This document shows, one piece after another, positions 1-11,875 of a stretch of DNA of 64,000 nt. The stretch is taken from assembly GCF_000208865.1 (NCBI RefSeq), contig NC_018385.1, positions 248,001 through 312,000 of the forward strand, given 5' to 3'. The notes under the pieces are model-generated. The model did not search any database. It saw only the letters and a list, made by a program, of their open reading frames with translations, and was not told where the DNA came from. The stretch is from Neospora caninum Liverpool (taxonomy: Eukaryota > Apicomplexa > Conoidasida > Eucoccidiorida > Sarcocystidae). The stretch's first letter is position 1, and each line of letters begins with the position of its first letter. A program made the position numbers and the translations under genes.

Positions 1-368
1 AAGGACCGCGTTTTTCCCAGTGAAACGTCTTTTTGTTCTTCCGTTTGTGTGTGCTGTGGACGGGATGTATGGGGAGCTCAAGACAGCACTTTTGGCCGCG
101 CGAGAGACTGCGTGGAAGCGTCTTCTCCGTGTCACGTCTTGCTTTCTGTCTTCCTTCTTCCTTTTCATCGTGGTTTTCTTTTATTTTTTGTCTCATCTTC
201 TCACCATTTCTTCGACTCTCTTTAGGGGCGGGCGACAGGCTTAGTGAGGATGTGTTGACTCTAGGGAGAATCACTGTCCCCGTAGAAGCGGGGACACCCT
301 GAAGAAAGGCAAAAGGGATGTATTTGAGAGTGGCGCTTTCCTTCACTGCTTCCGTCTGCTTTCTCCAG

Positions 369-2500
369 CTTGGACGACTTCTTCGAGCAGCTGACCGACA
401 CCGTCGGCGTCGCCGACGAGCCTCCTTTCGTCTTTCCTCTCTTCCCTGCGCATGCTCCTCTGGCAACTTTCATTGCGGTGAGGGCCTTGCGTCAAGTGTT
501 CGTTCGCGACAGGGCGGATTGGCCTAATCAGGGAGCCCGTGGCCACGCTTGTAGCGATGTTCTCTTTTTCGTCTTTCTACTCTTTCTCCTCCTTTTCACC
601 TGTTTGCGATCATCTTGCGCGCGCGACGTCTTGTCTGGTCGCCTTCTTTGTCACATTGTCCGCTCCGTTCTTTTTCTCTGTCGAAGGCAAGGCTGCGACG
701 TGGGCGAGAGACGCCGCTTCTACATATACACATATACATATATATACATATATACATATGTGTACATGCGTTTCCAGTCGCCGCTGTGTGTCTGCCCTGC
801 GTCTCGCAGTTGACCGAGAAGGCTCGCCGGCTTCGCCGGTTCAAGGTGGAGGAGAAGAAAGCACGGAAGCTTCGCTCCTGGAAGATTGTCACGAAGTACC
901 ACCATCTGTAAGTGTCTGCCTGAGATATGCGAGTTCCCCGGTTTGCGCATTTCCTAGCCACGCGATTCTGCTGCTTTCTTTTCACAGTTGGACCTTTCCA
1001 TTTTGTGTGTGGAGCAGACGTACATGCATGCCGATATACACATGCGTATAGATTTAGAAATTTACATATATCTCGGGAGAGACACAGACACAGGGGGAGG
1101 AAGAACCAAACGCTATTCAGGTGTATGCGTGTATCGTTATGCATGCATCGTGAGCACGTCTTGTCTTCCGTTTTCCGGCTCTCTCCAAGTCGCAGCCTCG
1201 TGGCGTCTTGAGTGGGTGCGCTTTCGCTTCTTTGGTGACTTCCGTTTGCCTGGTTTCGTTGCCTGCATGCAGGAAGGGCGTTACGGGTTCAGGTGCGGCC
1301 GAGCCTCTGTCTCCACGTAGGCGAAGCGGGAGTCACCCCCACCGGGAGAGAAAGAGAGGGGAGAGTTTCTGTTTCGAGCGGCACATCTGTGTCGAGGCGT
1401 GTGCCTGTGCCTGCGCAGAGGGGCAGCTGTCGAGGAAGGCGGGAACGCAAGCCCAGATGAGCGTCTTCGTGAAGAGAATCGTCTTGCAGATTTGAGACAC
1501 GAGGTCGAAACACGCGGTCGTGGTGCTGTAGAGACACTGCAGATGCTCATCAGAGGCGGCGGCCGTTTGTGTGTGGCTATTTGCTCTTTAGCTCTTTCCT
1601 CTGTCCGATATGTTTGTTTTGTGTTTTCTCGCGGCGTTTCCTCTCCACGCCCACAGGTCTTTCCAGCCAGCATGTTGACGGAAGAGGCAAAGTAAGTCGG
1701 TCATTCGTTGCTGCGTTCTGCTCCTTTTCGGCCTTCTCTCACTTCGTGTTTCCCGCAACTTTCTTTCTCGTGCTGCTCACGTCGTCGCTCTTTCCCGCGC
1801 ACGCGATGCTCAGGACGAAGCGGCGCTTCAGAGCGCCTGCGAGCGCACGTCATCGGATGCGCCCCTCCGAGTCTCCTTTTCTGTGCCGACTCTCTTCCTT
1901 CGTTCAATGTGGATTCTGGGGACGGTCGCCAGGTGGGAATCGACCGGCCTTCAGCAGTCGGCGGGCGACTGCGGTGTCAGGCGTCTGTTTTTGACCGCTC
2001 TTCCTGCCCGGGTCCGGCGCGTCGGCTTCGCTCCGTTCCGACCTTCCGACTGTGCGCTTTCTCCGGCGGCTCGGCGCACGTGCTGGCCTCACATCGCGAC
2101 TCCTCTCTGTGTTTCCTTTTGCGCTGTGCGTCCTCAGCTCTCGCCCGACCACGGCGGGGCTGCGGAGCTTCGGAGGCGGGGCCGAGGGGGGACGTACGCC
2201 TCCGAAGCTGCGAGTTGGGATGTTCCTCGCGGCGTGCAGCCCGCGGGAAATTTCCCGTCCACGGGGAGTCGCGGAGGAGGCGGCGCCGCGTCTGCTGGCC
2301 GTAGCCGGTACCGCGGCGGAAGTCGCGAGGCGGCCATGTATTCCCCGTACGCGGGGGCGACTGGCCTCGCGGGGTACGAGCGGGGGAGCGGCCAGGGGAA
2401 CTATTACTATGACCCAGCTTCCGTGCAACAGTACATGCAGTACGTTCACGCGTACCAACAACAGTACATGTACTATCAGCAGATGATGCCCAACCAGTGA
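369..2500 (+). CDS. 3' part of an unidentified multi-exon gene with a Tyr/Gln-rich C-terminus
   Basis: I do not recognise this protein. Coding-like blocks with splice signals are: 369-477 (acidic, begins LDDFFEQLTD, donor GTGAGG); 810-907 (basic, LTEKARRLRRFKVEEKKARK, donor GTAAGT), which joins the first block in phase; about 1273 onward or 1419 onward (Arg/Glu-rich, includes DERLREENRLADLRHEVE); 1657-1691 (donor GTAAGT); and a last exon from about 2138 to the TGA at 2498-2500. The final exon is Gly/Arg-rich and then Tyr/Gln-rich, ending YYQQMMPNQ. A charged middle plus a low-complexity Y/Q tail is common in RNA-binding or nuclear proteins, but that is only an inference. The 5' part probably lies before the window. 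The middle exons are uncertain because the phases from 1273 to 2138 could not be fixed uniquely. Confidence 0.45.
721..762. repeat. TA/CATA microsatellite in intron
   Basis: Alternating ATATAC/ATACAT tract inside the intron between the exon ending at 477 and the exon starting at 810. Confidence 0.85.
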
Positions 2501-5500
2501 AGGCACACACAGGGAGGGGCTGCTGGCCGCTCGCGGCGCTCGCGGTCGGAACGCACAGTAACCGCATGCAGAAAAGAGAGTAGGAGCGAACGTTTTCAGC
2601 GAGTGTCTGAGCGAGCCGAGATAGAGCTCTCGGCCCAGGCAGCGCACCGTGCAGTCCGTGCTGTGTAGCTAGCCTCCACCAGCTTATGCACAGTTCGCTG
2701 GAGAGAAAACGCGTTGGTGTAGCGGTAGGTGCCGCCGTCACAACCGAAAATCCAAATATCGGGAAACGCGCAGCGAGAGCCGTTCCCTGGAATCCGCGCG
2801 GAAACCGCAGTGCCGACAAAGCCGCGGAGAGGGGTTGCGCCTGGCGGAGACGGTTTTGATTCCGTCCGAGATGGGCGGAACACGCGTCTTCACTCTGAAG
2901 GGACGGGGAACGTAACAGAGCGGAGGAGGCGGTGGTCTCTTTCTGGGATCCGCCCAGGCGGCGTGCATGCGCTGTTTAGTACTTTTGCAATGCAGCCTGA
3001 TGGAACCGGACGGCGCATTGGGAGTTTTCGGTTGGCCGCAGACAGACCTGTACCGTGGGGCGTGACAGCAGAAAGCAGCCTGGAGCGAACACGAAGGGCG
3101 CGAAAGGCGCCAGGTGGGTTTCGCGATGAGAACCGCGCGAGGAGTGGCAGCTTGTCGCCTCGGAAAAGCGATATAAGGTTCAGTCCCGAGTTCTCTTCTG
3201 ATCCCCGGCGTGTGCCCGATGGTCATTCTGAGCCATCTTTATGCAGAGAATGTGGCGATTCGGCAATGTGTGTTGTTGGCTATTTACCGCCTCTGAACGA
3301 ACCGTGGCGCATCCAGAGAGAGAGAGCGCCGTCACTGCCACGCTGGCGTCTGCGTGTTCCGAGCAAGGCGCCGCTGCAGCCGTTGAGACTCTGAGTTTCG
3401 GCCGAACGCACGCTGTGGCAAACGTCGACGCGGTAGAAGGCAGAAAGCGCGTCACACGAAACTCACGTTTTTTATCGGCAGCCGACGCAGCATTCGAGTG
3501 GTATGTTTAACCTCGACACGTGTGGACAAGCTACGTGTTGTTCTAAACGGGACAGAAAGTCGCTGACGACTAACGTCCTAAAATTCCTTCCACACGAGTA
3601 ACAGTCGACGGCGAGCCCCATCTCGTCTGCGGAATCACGGAAGCACTGAAGAACACGTACGGTTGTCAGTGCAAGAACCTCCTTTCCTGTCGTCGTCTTG
3701 AGGGACAGCCTGAGTGCGTCACACTGGGCAACAAAAAGTGGGTACAAAGGTCTAGCACCGGACACGTGCACCTAGTCAACTGCGGAAGCAATGCACACTT
3801 TTCTTCTGCTGCTTTGTGATGAGGAAACGTTCAGCAAGCATCCCTTTGTCAACGACGGAGAGCGCGTCACTTGTCCGATCTCACTAATACACGACACCGG
3901 CTTTTTCTTCAGCATCGCACCAGGCATATAAGTCGCCCCGCCTCCGGAACAAGGCGACACTGTGCACGAATAGATCGACTGTATATCTGGTACTCCATGG
4001 TGATAAACCGCATATATCGACAGATTTTCCTGGAGGAGTCCGTCGCGACGGAGCCCTGTCTACCGAGTGCGTCTGTTTCGTTTCCAGTGAACACGACGCG
4101 TTTCTGTTTTGTTGGGCTGAGTGCGAAGTTCCCAGCGCCCCAAAACATGAGTCGCCTTTAGAGGAACACCTACACCCCAGGCCATCGCTCTTGCATAAGG
4201 ATTTCCGGTGTTGACACACAGTGTCTCCAGCACGCAATCTGGAGCTTTGGTCCTTGAAATGTCCCGGTAGAATGACGTGCATACAGAGCTCGCCCGACTC
4301 TGTTTTGCACACATGCGGAAGACCGCAGAGCGCACATATTCCGTTCACGCGGAGAATACTCATAGGCATAGCACGCCTCTGCAAAATCGCCAACTTCCGC
4401 TCCGCCAAGGTGTACCCTCCGTTGAAGAAAAATTGCACCAGAGCCACATTTGCTCCTTCCTTCATTACGACGTATACCCCCACGGTGACAGACCACTTCC
4501 GAAGGCCGTTACTAGCACGCAATCGAACGTTTCCTCGCCATTATGAGTGAAGTGTCGCCACACGGATCCAGAGCGAGCGGTGCTTGAAGAACAAGTGAAG
4601 TCTGACCCGTGACCCGTCGTCAATCCGGCATCTCTCTCTTCCAGCGGGAAGACCTGCAGAGAGCATCTTCGTGTGAAAACCCGTGTTCATTGTTTACGGT
4701 TACGACTCCTGTGGTATCGAATCGCATTTTTGCTTCCTTGGCTTCGTATCTCCGTGTCAGAATCGACCTAGGAAGACGCTTTCGCGATACTCATCCCGCA
4801 AGACGCTTCACGTAGGCTTGGAGATAGAGTCCAATTCCGACAGAACCGTTCGAAACATGTGTCGCTGTCACCCCGCGGCTGTGTCCCCCGGAAGAGTTCT
4901 GTCTGACTTGACGAGAGAGAACCGCTATTGGATCTTTCGCCGTTCTGACTGGGGAGGCACAGGCCCCTTGCTACAGAACAAAATTCAGTAGGACGATCGT
5001 TCACACTGTCAGGTGGAATACTTTTGAGCAGGGTTGCCACGTGTGTGCCTCCTGGAGGTGACTTGCTCGACACAACGCACCCCCGAAAGCGATGTATCTT
5101 GGCAACGATCCTGTTCATCGCCGCTTTCCGTGGCGCTGCGGAAGATGTGCTTTTTGCACATCTTCTCCAGTACACACACATTTCCCCCTCTGTGACAGCG
5201 CCCGTGTCTCGAGGCCACCACCGCGCCTCTCCGAGGGGGATTTCCCCTGCGAGAGCCTACCTGATTCCGCACACACAGGCCTCGGCAGTCTTCGGAACCA
5301 ACCAGCCTTTTCGCTTGTGTGTAGGTGTGCATCAGGCAGCCGCAATCCTCCACTGACGCCCTCAGGAAAAACAGGCGCCGCCCCTATTCACTGAAGGACT
5401 CCTGGTTGCTTGTCAGCCGGTTTGTTATCCCGAACAGCGATACAAAGAGACTGAACACCCACGCAAAAAGGAAAGCAACCTGTTGTTGCTTTTGAACTTT

Positions 5501-7231
5501 GAATTCGCAGATCACAGCAGCGCCCCGCGGCGGGAGCAAACCGGTATTGTCCCTCGGGGGTTTTCACTGCCGTTTTCGGCATTCTGGACGGGATGTCCTA
5601 CCTGCAGCCCTCACAGCGAGAGAAGTCTCCACGCTTGGCCCAGGTTTTCTGCCCCGCCCCTGTGTCAGTCACTGCGACGCACAAATGCCTCACCCCGGGC
5701 GCCGTTTCAACGTGTGGAGTTTCCGAGCGACGTGGTCGCATTTCTGGCCTCGGTAACTCTCTCTGGTCTTGCAGAGTTGCGAGATTCATCGCCACTCGCA
5801 CGCCCGAAGCTTCTGCAAAGACCGACCCTCTCCACTACCAAACAGCGTTAGACGCGTTTTGCTTCCGGAACCCGTTTGACTACTTGCAAATATGAACAGC
5901 ATCGCTCACTCTTGCTCCCAATGCTCTTCAGAGACCCAGCGTGGGTTGTGTATCGTCTGACCACCGTGAGATTCTAGAACGTCCGCTGGGCTACTCGATG
6001 GAGACTGGTGCCGAGTGATACTGCGCCGAGAGCTTCCCACTGGAAAACACACGATTGGGCATAAGGACGTCTCTCTCCGTGGCCCAGTGGTTCTACCGTT
6101 GCCTGTCGCGTCCTGCAAAGCGTTTCCAGCAGCCGATGCATGTGTCTTTAAACCACCTTCGTCAGGGACAATAAACTCAAGCGCGACGTTCAAGGAAGCG
6201 CCTTTATCCCCTGTCTAGCTACGGCCTCACAGACACCCGGTGACCCCGCGCAGCTTCAGACACAGCCAATCAAAAATCTGCGAACGCTTTTCGACGCGCC
6301 CAACCATCTGAGATTCTCTTCGATTCTTTCTTGGCGAAAGGATTCTCGTCGGGGTGAGAGCAACGAGGCCGCGACCCTTCGCCTCCTCCGTCGAGCAGTT
6401 GAGTTTTTACGCCTCAAAACCCCGGAAGTTTAGGCGAAAACTTTGCGACGAACGACTCCGCTCAGCGCTCCCTGAACACCCTCCCGAGCACCCTGGACCG
6501 GAGAAACGGATCCTGCTGAACGCTTCCAACAAAACAGGTGCAAAAACGGAAGGAACAAACCTGAGAAAGAAACTGAATTCGAGAGTCGGATGGATTCGTT
6601 CAGAGCGGGACTTCCGTCTCCAAAAAAGCGCGCGAGGAGCGACGGTTTTAGATCGCGTGGCGGAACGCTGAGAAAAGAGCACGTGAGCTTCTCGCTTTTG
6701 GACTCAGACTCGCTTCGTTTTCCACTGTTGCTCTCCGTTTTTTCCACATTTTTTTCTCTGCGAGAGGCTTGCGGATGCGTGTGCGGTCCTCTTTCCCCGC
6801 TAGAGCTCCGGATCTTCCCCGACTCCGTACACACCGTAAGACCCGCCACAGCCTCTCAAGTCCCCGTGCGCCTGTCGCGTCCCTGGTCGTTCCCCCCTCC
6901 ACACCGCGAATTCTTTTTTCGTTTTCTGGTCCTCACGCGATGCTTCGTGGAGGCCTTTTTTGTCCCCTTGGAAGGACGGGATCCGTTTCCTTCCAGACTG
7001 ACCGCCTGCAGATGACGCCCGGTCCAGTTTCCACTCGACCGGACACAGCACGTGCGTGCTGGCGACATCTCAACTGGCAAGGCGCCACACGGGAAGCACT
7101 GACGCGTTTCAAAGACCAGCCTTTCGTTTGATTTCCCAAAACTCAGTGCAAGATTTCCGTACTCCGAGCTGCAACCGCGTCAAACGTGCGCCAGCAATCC
7201 TTTTCTGGGTCCGCAGGCTCCCGGAGCAGGG
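2501..7231. other. Intergenic region without a supported gene
   Basis: Only short overlapping ORFs occur on both strands, with no family resemblance and no convincing splice pairs. The last kilobase (about 6200-7231) is richer in pyrimidine runs and may be promoter and 5' leader of the large gene starting at 7232. Confidence 0.6.
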
Positions 7232-10200
7232 ATGCTCGCCCGGCTGTCTGTACACCCCGAAGCGTTCAACGTGTGGAGGACGCGGCGTCTTGTTTGTAAC
7301 GCTCTGCGTCGCCGGCATATGGCGACATTTCGTGGAAGCGGCTTTACGGCCGCGAGAGCCTCCAGTGAGGTTCTCTCGGCCAGTCTCCTCAGTCGAAGAA
7401 AGGCTTACCACAGTTTTCCGGTACCTTGCCCATCCATCGAGCATTTCCTAGGAACCTCGAGGCAGGCCGCCACATGCCTTTCTCCGTATACACCGCGCAG
7501 CGCCGCCGCTGCAACCGGTCCCACCGCCGAGACTTCTCGGCAGTCTTCGTGCGTCTCTTCCTCTCGATCGTTTTCTCGATCCCCCCATCACCCCTGCATC
7601 GTGTCCGCGAGGGGAATGTGTCGCCGCCATCCCGCGACGTCCTGCGATCCCAGATTCCCGCGGTGTCGTCGATCGCCAGCACTCCCCTATACAGGTTCTT
7701 GGCACGGAGAAGTACGCGGCGAAAAACAGCGGCAGCCCGTGCATGCCTGGCGCCGCAACAAGACAGCTACAAGTCCGCCCCAGCCGGCACCAGTGGCTGC
7801 GTTGCTCCGAGACCGTGCGCCGCCGCCGATGCGAGCGGGGCACCGTGGAATATCTCCGCGCATAAATCCGTGGAGGCGGTTTTCTCTTTCGCCTTGTCCA
7901 CTCTCTCGTGGTCCTCGTTGCTCTGTCTCTCCCAGACTGCCCCATGCGCCTTGTCCCAGACTGCCCCATGCGCCGTGTCTGAGGTCTTCCGCTTGCTCGC
8001 GTTTTCCTCCCCCTCTCTCTTCTGGCCCGCTGTCGCGGGCGTCCAGTATGGCTCTCTCTCCCGTCCGTCTCCCTTTCGCGCGGTCTTCCTGTCTCGCCTT
8101 CTCGTCTGCTCCGGCGCCGGCAGCTTCCACTGCCCCCGCCGGAGGATCGGCGTCTCTCGTTATGCCTTCTGTGCGTCGTCTTTTGCGTCTCTCGCGGTTC
8201 CTAGATCGTCACCCTGCGCTGCTTGTGCTGTCCGCTCACCTCGAACTCGACGAAGAGCGATACCCCGCAGCGCAGCACTTCTTCGCCGCGCTCGAACCCC
8301 TCCGGAGCCCGTCGGCCGGCGGCGTCTCTGCCTCCGGGCTACCTCCGCCGCGGCCTCCGCACTCGCCACTGCCTCCAGAGCTCGCGCCCCGAAGGCGTCC
8401 TCGTTCTCAAGAGACAGACTCTTCGCCTTCTGTGGAGAGCCCCGTCCTGCGCTTCTTCCGACGGGAGGCGGCCTCGCGAAAGGCGCTCGTGTCGAGTCCA
8501 CGCCACGAGACACAGACCGTCTCTTCCATGTCTTTGTCAGCTTCCACTCCGGTTCCTGGCCCTTCAGTAACGCAGCTGGTTTGTTCGTATTTGAGGCGGA
8601 GTGGAGGGAACGAGAACCGGCGGGAGAAACGCGGTTGCGAGCGCCTTCACCCCGAGGACCTCGAGGGCAGTCTCGTGTTCATTTGGGAGGTTTCGCGTCT
8701 CTGTAGTCGCCTGCAATTCTCGGCCTACGAATGCACTCGCAAACTGCACGCGCCGCTCTGTCTTCTCCTCCCTCCGGACGCGCGCTGGTCTCAGCTTGCC
8801 TCGCTGCAGTCTTCTTCCACCCCGCCGGAGCAGCGCTCCTGCTCCTCTTCGCCCTGCGACGCTCGACTCCCCGTGACAGCGGCCGAGTCCAGCGAAGAAG
8901 CGACGGCGGCGCGGTTCCAGATCCGATCTCCGTGCCTCCCCGCAGCGTCGCCCACAGCCTCGCCCGCCGACGGCCTCACCGCTGAGGACGTGCGGGCGGC
9001 TCATGCGCTCGAGGAGAGCCTGGTTCGGCTCCTCTCGCTTGCGCGCGACAGCCGCGCGGGAACTGCCGTTGCCACGGCGGCCGCTTCGCCGCGCGCTGGA
9101 GCAACGGCGAGGGCTTGCCTGCGCGAGGCGGACGCGGACGATCCTCGGCCGACGGCGGCCCAGTTGGACGAGGCTGTTGACGCTCTGCTGCTGCCTCCCC
9201 ATCGCTGGACAGTGGACGATAGGGCGCGTTTCGCAGCGACGCTCCACCCGCTGCGCCTCACGAAGCGCGTTGCGCGGCCCCGACGCAAGGCCTGCGAGGG
9301 CGTGCGGGAGCGAGGCCAGTCGAAGCCGCTGGCGCAGGAATTCGCGCGAGTGGAGGAACCCGCGACCGCTGGGAAAAGAGAGCCCGCGAACGACTGGACG
9401 GAAGCGAAGAGCGATTGCGAGACAGGCGCGACAGAGAGCGGGCTGTCCACAGGCGCCGAAATGTGTGCCGATGATGGAAACGGGGCGGCTGCACGGGAAA
9501 CGCCTGAGAGCAGAGAAGAGACGGAGAGATACCCCAGCGCTCTGGAGGCGAAGACACCGGCGGAGGTACGTCGACCGCAGGCCGAGAAAGACTCCGAAAG
9601 CGCACACAGGCGGCCTTCTGCAGAGCCTACCGCCGCCACAGCGCTGCGCCGGGGACTCTTGCTGCTCTCGAACCCCCTCACGTGCGACATGTGGGAGCGC
9701 GCCGTCGTCCTCATCACCCACGTGTCTCGCAGGGGTTGCGTGGACGGAGTCATCCTCAACAAGCGCCGGGCGTGGAGGCCTTTGGCCTGGTCTTCCGCGG
9801 CTTCCGAGGCGTCTGCTTTGCGCGGAAACGACGAATCGAGTGCATGCACGCACTCAAGGGCTCGTGCGTTTGACGCGTCTCGCCTTCCAGAGGTGTCTTC
9901 CGTAGGCGCAGGAAAAGACGCACCGAGCCGACGCGCGCGATGTGCGCTTCTTCCGGATGGCGCTGTGCTACCAACGTCCTATTCGAGTTTTGTGGCTCAC
10001 TGGCCGCGGCAACTCCGCCTGCTCCAGTATGCCAGAAACAACCTCGAGACAGCCCTCACACTCTCTTCTCCCTCTTCTCTTCCTTCTCCCACTTCCTCTT
10101 CTCTGTCTTCTTCTCCCACTTCCTCTTCTCCTTCTTCTCTTTGTTCTCCTTCTTCTTTGTCTTCTTCCGGGCGTGCAAGCGGCTTGCTGGGCGAGGCGTT

Positions 10201-11875
10201 GCTGAGTCGAGCGAGCGTGGCGTTGGAGTTTCATGTGAACGAGGCGTGCAAGGCGAAGGAGGAGACAGCGGAGACACTTTCGCGTGTGATGGAGGAGATG
10301 GCGACGGATCTCTTGGACGCCGTCGACTTCCCTCCCTCGAGCTCGGCTTCGTTTCTGGCTGCAGCGCACGCCTCAGAGCTCCGCAGCGAGGCGCCGTACC
10401 TCGTTCGCCTGCTCAACTGGTACCGCCTGCGGGAGGAGCGGGAGAAAGGCGTCCTTTCGGAGTCTTCACGCGCCTTCTCCCTTGCCTCGGGTGTCCCTTC
10501 CCATCCCGACGCCGCCGAGCACTCGACGAGGGCTGCGGGCGGTTCGCCGCTTTCCTCGCTCGGCACGCGGGCCCCAGCAGCCTCCGCGCCCTTCCTCGCT
10601 GTGACGCCAGTCAGCGTCGGAGACGCTGGAAAAGGCGGAGACGCGGACGAAGAGTCGGCCGTGCGTGGCGACGGTGGATCGGTGATTGTCTCCTTCTTGG
10701 CCTCCCTGCCCTACGGCGCCATCAGCCCTGCGCAAGCTGCGGCGGCGGCGCAGAAGGTCCGCCGCGACGCCGCACTCGCCCGGTTCCTCCCCCCTCAGAC
10801 CGGGCCCCACAAGGCACCTGCGAAGCCAGAGAAAAAAACTCCCAAATATAAGCCGACGCACGCTGAGGCGGGGCATCCAGGCGAGGCAGGCGGGCCAACT
10901 GCGTGCGCGCCGGCAGCCCGGGAAGGAGGGAGCGGAGGAGAGGGAGAGGACGGCGGAGCGAAGGAGGGACAGGAGAAGAGCGCCGAGGAGGTTTCAGAGA
11001 CGCTCGAGGAGGGGCGAGGGCAGTGGCGTGAGACAGGAGGGAGAGGCGAGCTGGGGGGGGACGGCTCCAGAGAAGGAGGACGGGAAACAGATGCCTGTCG
11101 CTTGTTAGAGAGATACAGCTTCGGCGGGCCGGTGCCTGGCCTCACAGTGCTGCACAGCACGGCCGAGAGGGGACTTGTTGAAGTCTTTCCAAACGGCGTC
11201 TTTCTGGGAACCCGACGGCCGAGAAGAGGCAAATCCACTCCGAGCGCTGGCGCCTCTGAGGAAGGTGATGTCGCCTCGGCAGACCAGACAGATCCAGGAG
11301 AGAAGACGTGTGACCTCGGAGTGAAGAAAGGAGAACATGGAACGTCGAAAGATGAGCAGGAGGCTGACCCTGAGACAGGAGTCTGTCGCGCATTCTCTCC
11401 CTCCGCTTGCTTGTCATCCCTCGGCTGCGAGGCAGATTTTTCCGTGGCGGCTGGAGAGGTAAAAGAAGCGTTTGACGGGCCGACGCGGCCGGTCGAGGCA
11501 GCCCCCGCAGCCGAGGCGGAAGACTCTCCGCTGTCGCGAACGTTCCTGGGAAAGGCGGCGTGGAGTCCTGGACAGCTCGAGAGAGAAATCGGGGAAGGCG
11601 CGTGGATCCTCGTGGGGTGTACAGACAGCGGAGTGATGCAGGAGCTGGTGTTCGGCGACGAGTTGACTGCGCGCAGGCGGCGTTCGCCCGGGGCCCTCGA
11701 AGCGCCTCAGAGAGACGAAAACGAGCTCTGGAGCCGCGTGCTGTCGGCGCTTGCGGCCAGTCCCTCCTCAGGCTCCCATGCGGGTCTCTACGAGGCGATG
11801 AGCCGTTTTCCTCTCTGTCTTGCGAGGGATACAGGTGTCGTGGACGGACGCGAGAGCGATGACGACACAGACTAG
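7232..11875 (+). CDS. Very large YqgE/AlgH (DUF179) domain protein
   Basis: One open frame of 1547 residues. The C-terminal half carries a YqgE/AlgH (DUF179) fold broken by large insertions. The N-terminal strand is near residues 803-830 (RGLLLLSNPL, then WERAVVLI and DGVILNKR). The family signature FGGPV is near 1296, followed by LTVLHST and GLVEVFPNGVFLG. The last conserved block is near 1456 (GAWILVGC). Bacterial members are about 190 residues; here the core is spread over some 700 residues by Ser/Pro- and Gly/Glu-rich insertions. The N-terminal 800 residues are Ser/Pro/Ala-rich, with a possible helical stretch near 330 (HPALLVLSAHLELDEERYPA). DUF179 proteins in plants are plastid-targeted and their biochemical role is unknown; an organellar location here is an inference. 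ATG 7232 is the first in frame, but the first 150 residues are poorly supported, and later ATGs (for example near 8049) are possible starts. It is convergent with RanBP1. Confidence 0.75.
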   Translation: MLARLSVHPEAFNVWRTRRLVCNALRRRHMATFRGSGFTAARASSEVLSASLLSRRKAYHSFPVPCPSIEHFLGTSRQAATCLSPYTPRSAAAATGPTAETSRQSSCVSSSRSFSRSPHHPCIVSARGMCRRHPATSCDPRFPRCRRSPALPYTGSWHGEVRGEKQRQPVHAWRRNKTATSPPQPAPVAALLRDRAPPPMRAGHRGISPRINPWRRFSLSPCPLSRGPRCSVSPRLPHAPCPRLPHAPCLRSSACSRFPPPLSSGPLSRASSMALSPVRLPFARSSCLAFSSAPAPAASTAPAGGSASLVMPSVRRLLRLSRFLDRHPALLVLSAHLELDEERYPAAQHFFAALEPLRSPSAGGVSASGLPPPRPPHSPLPPELAPRRRPRSQETDSSPSVESPVLRFFRREAASRKALVSSPRHETQTVSSMSLSASTPVPGPSVTQLVCSYLRRSGGNENRREKRGCERLHPEDLEGSLVFIWEVSRLCSRLQFSAYECTRKLHAPLCLLLPPDARWSQLASLQSSSTPPEQRSCSSSPCDARLPVTAAESSEEATAARFQIRSPCLPAASPTASPADGLTAEDVRAAHALEESLVRLLSLARDSRAGTAVATAAASPRAGATARACLREADADDPRPTAAQLDEAVDALLLPPHRWTVDDRARFAATLHPLRLTKRVARPRRKACEGVRERGQSKPLAQEFARVEEPATAGKREPANDWTEAKSDCETGATESGLSTGAEMCADDGNGAAARETPESREETERYPSALEAKTPAEVRRPQAEKDSESAHRRPSAEPTAATALRRGLLLLSNPLTCDMWERAVVLITHVSRRGCVDGVILNKRRAWRPLAWSSAASEASALRGNDESSACTHSRARAFDASRLPEVSSVGAGKDAPSRRARCALLPDGAVLPTSYSSFVAHWPRQLRLLQYARNNLETALTLSSPSSLPSPTSSSLSSSPTSSSPSSLCSPSSLSSSGRASGLLGEALLSRASVALEFHVNEACKAKEETAETLSRVMEEMATDLLDAVDFPPSSSASFLAAAHASELRSEAPYLVRLLNWYRLREEREKGVLSESSRAFSLASGVPSHPDAAEHSTRAAGGSPLSSLGTRAPAASAPFLAVTPVSVGDAGKGGDADEESAVRGDGGSVIVSFLASLPYGAISPAQAAAAAQKVRRDAALARFLPPQTGPHKAPAKPEKKTPKYKPTHAEAGHPGEAGGPTACAPAAREGGSGGEGEDGGAKEGQEKSAEEVSETLEEGRGQWRETGGRGELGGDGSREGGRETDACRLLERYSFGGPVPGLTVLHSTAERGLVEVFPNGVFLGTRRPRRGKSTPSAGASEEGDVASADQTDPGEKTCDLGVKKGEHGTSKDEQEADPETGVCRAFSPSACLSSLGCEADFSVAAGEVKEAFDGPTRPVEAAPAAEAEDSPLSRTFLGKAAWSPGQLEREIGEGAWILVGCTDSGVMQELVFGDELTARRRRSPGALEAPQRDENELWSRVLSALAASPSSGSHAGLYEAMSRFPLCLARDTGVVDGRESDDDTD
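7929..7976 (+). repeat. 24-bp tandem duplication in the YqgE gene
   Basis: Two adjacent copies of a 24-bp unit containing CCCAGACTGCCCCATGCGCC encode a repeated RLPHAPC peptide. The repeat is in frame, so it only lengthens the low-complexity N-terminal region. Confidence 0.8.
10060..10170 (+). repeat. TTC/TCC-rich Ser/Pro-coding minisatellite
   Basis: An imperfect 24-bp pyrimidine repeat (CTTCTTCTCCCACTTCCTCT-like) encodes a Ser/Pro run inside one of the insertions that split the YqgE core. Confidence 0.8.

Noticed and set aside
8564..9853. 429-residue minus-strand ORF
   Set aside because: It is an antisense shadow of the GC-rich YqgE gene, Arg-rich and without motifs.
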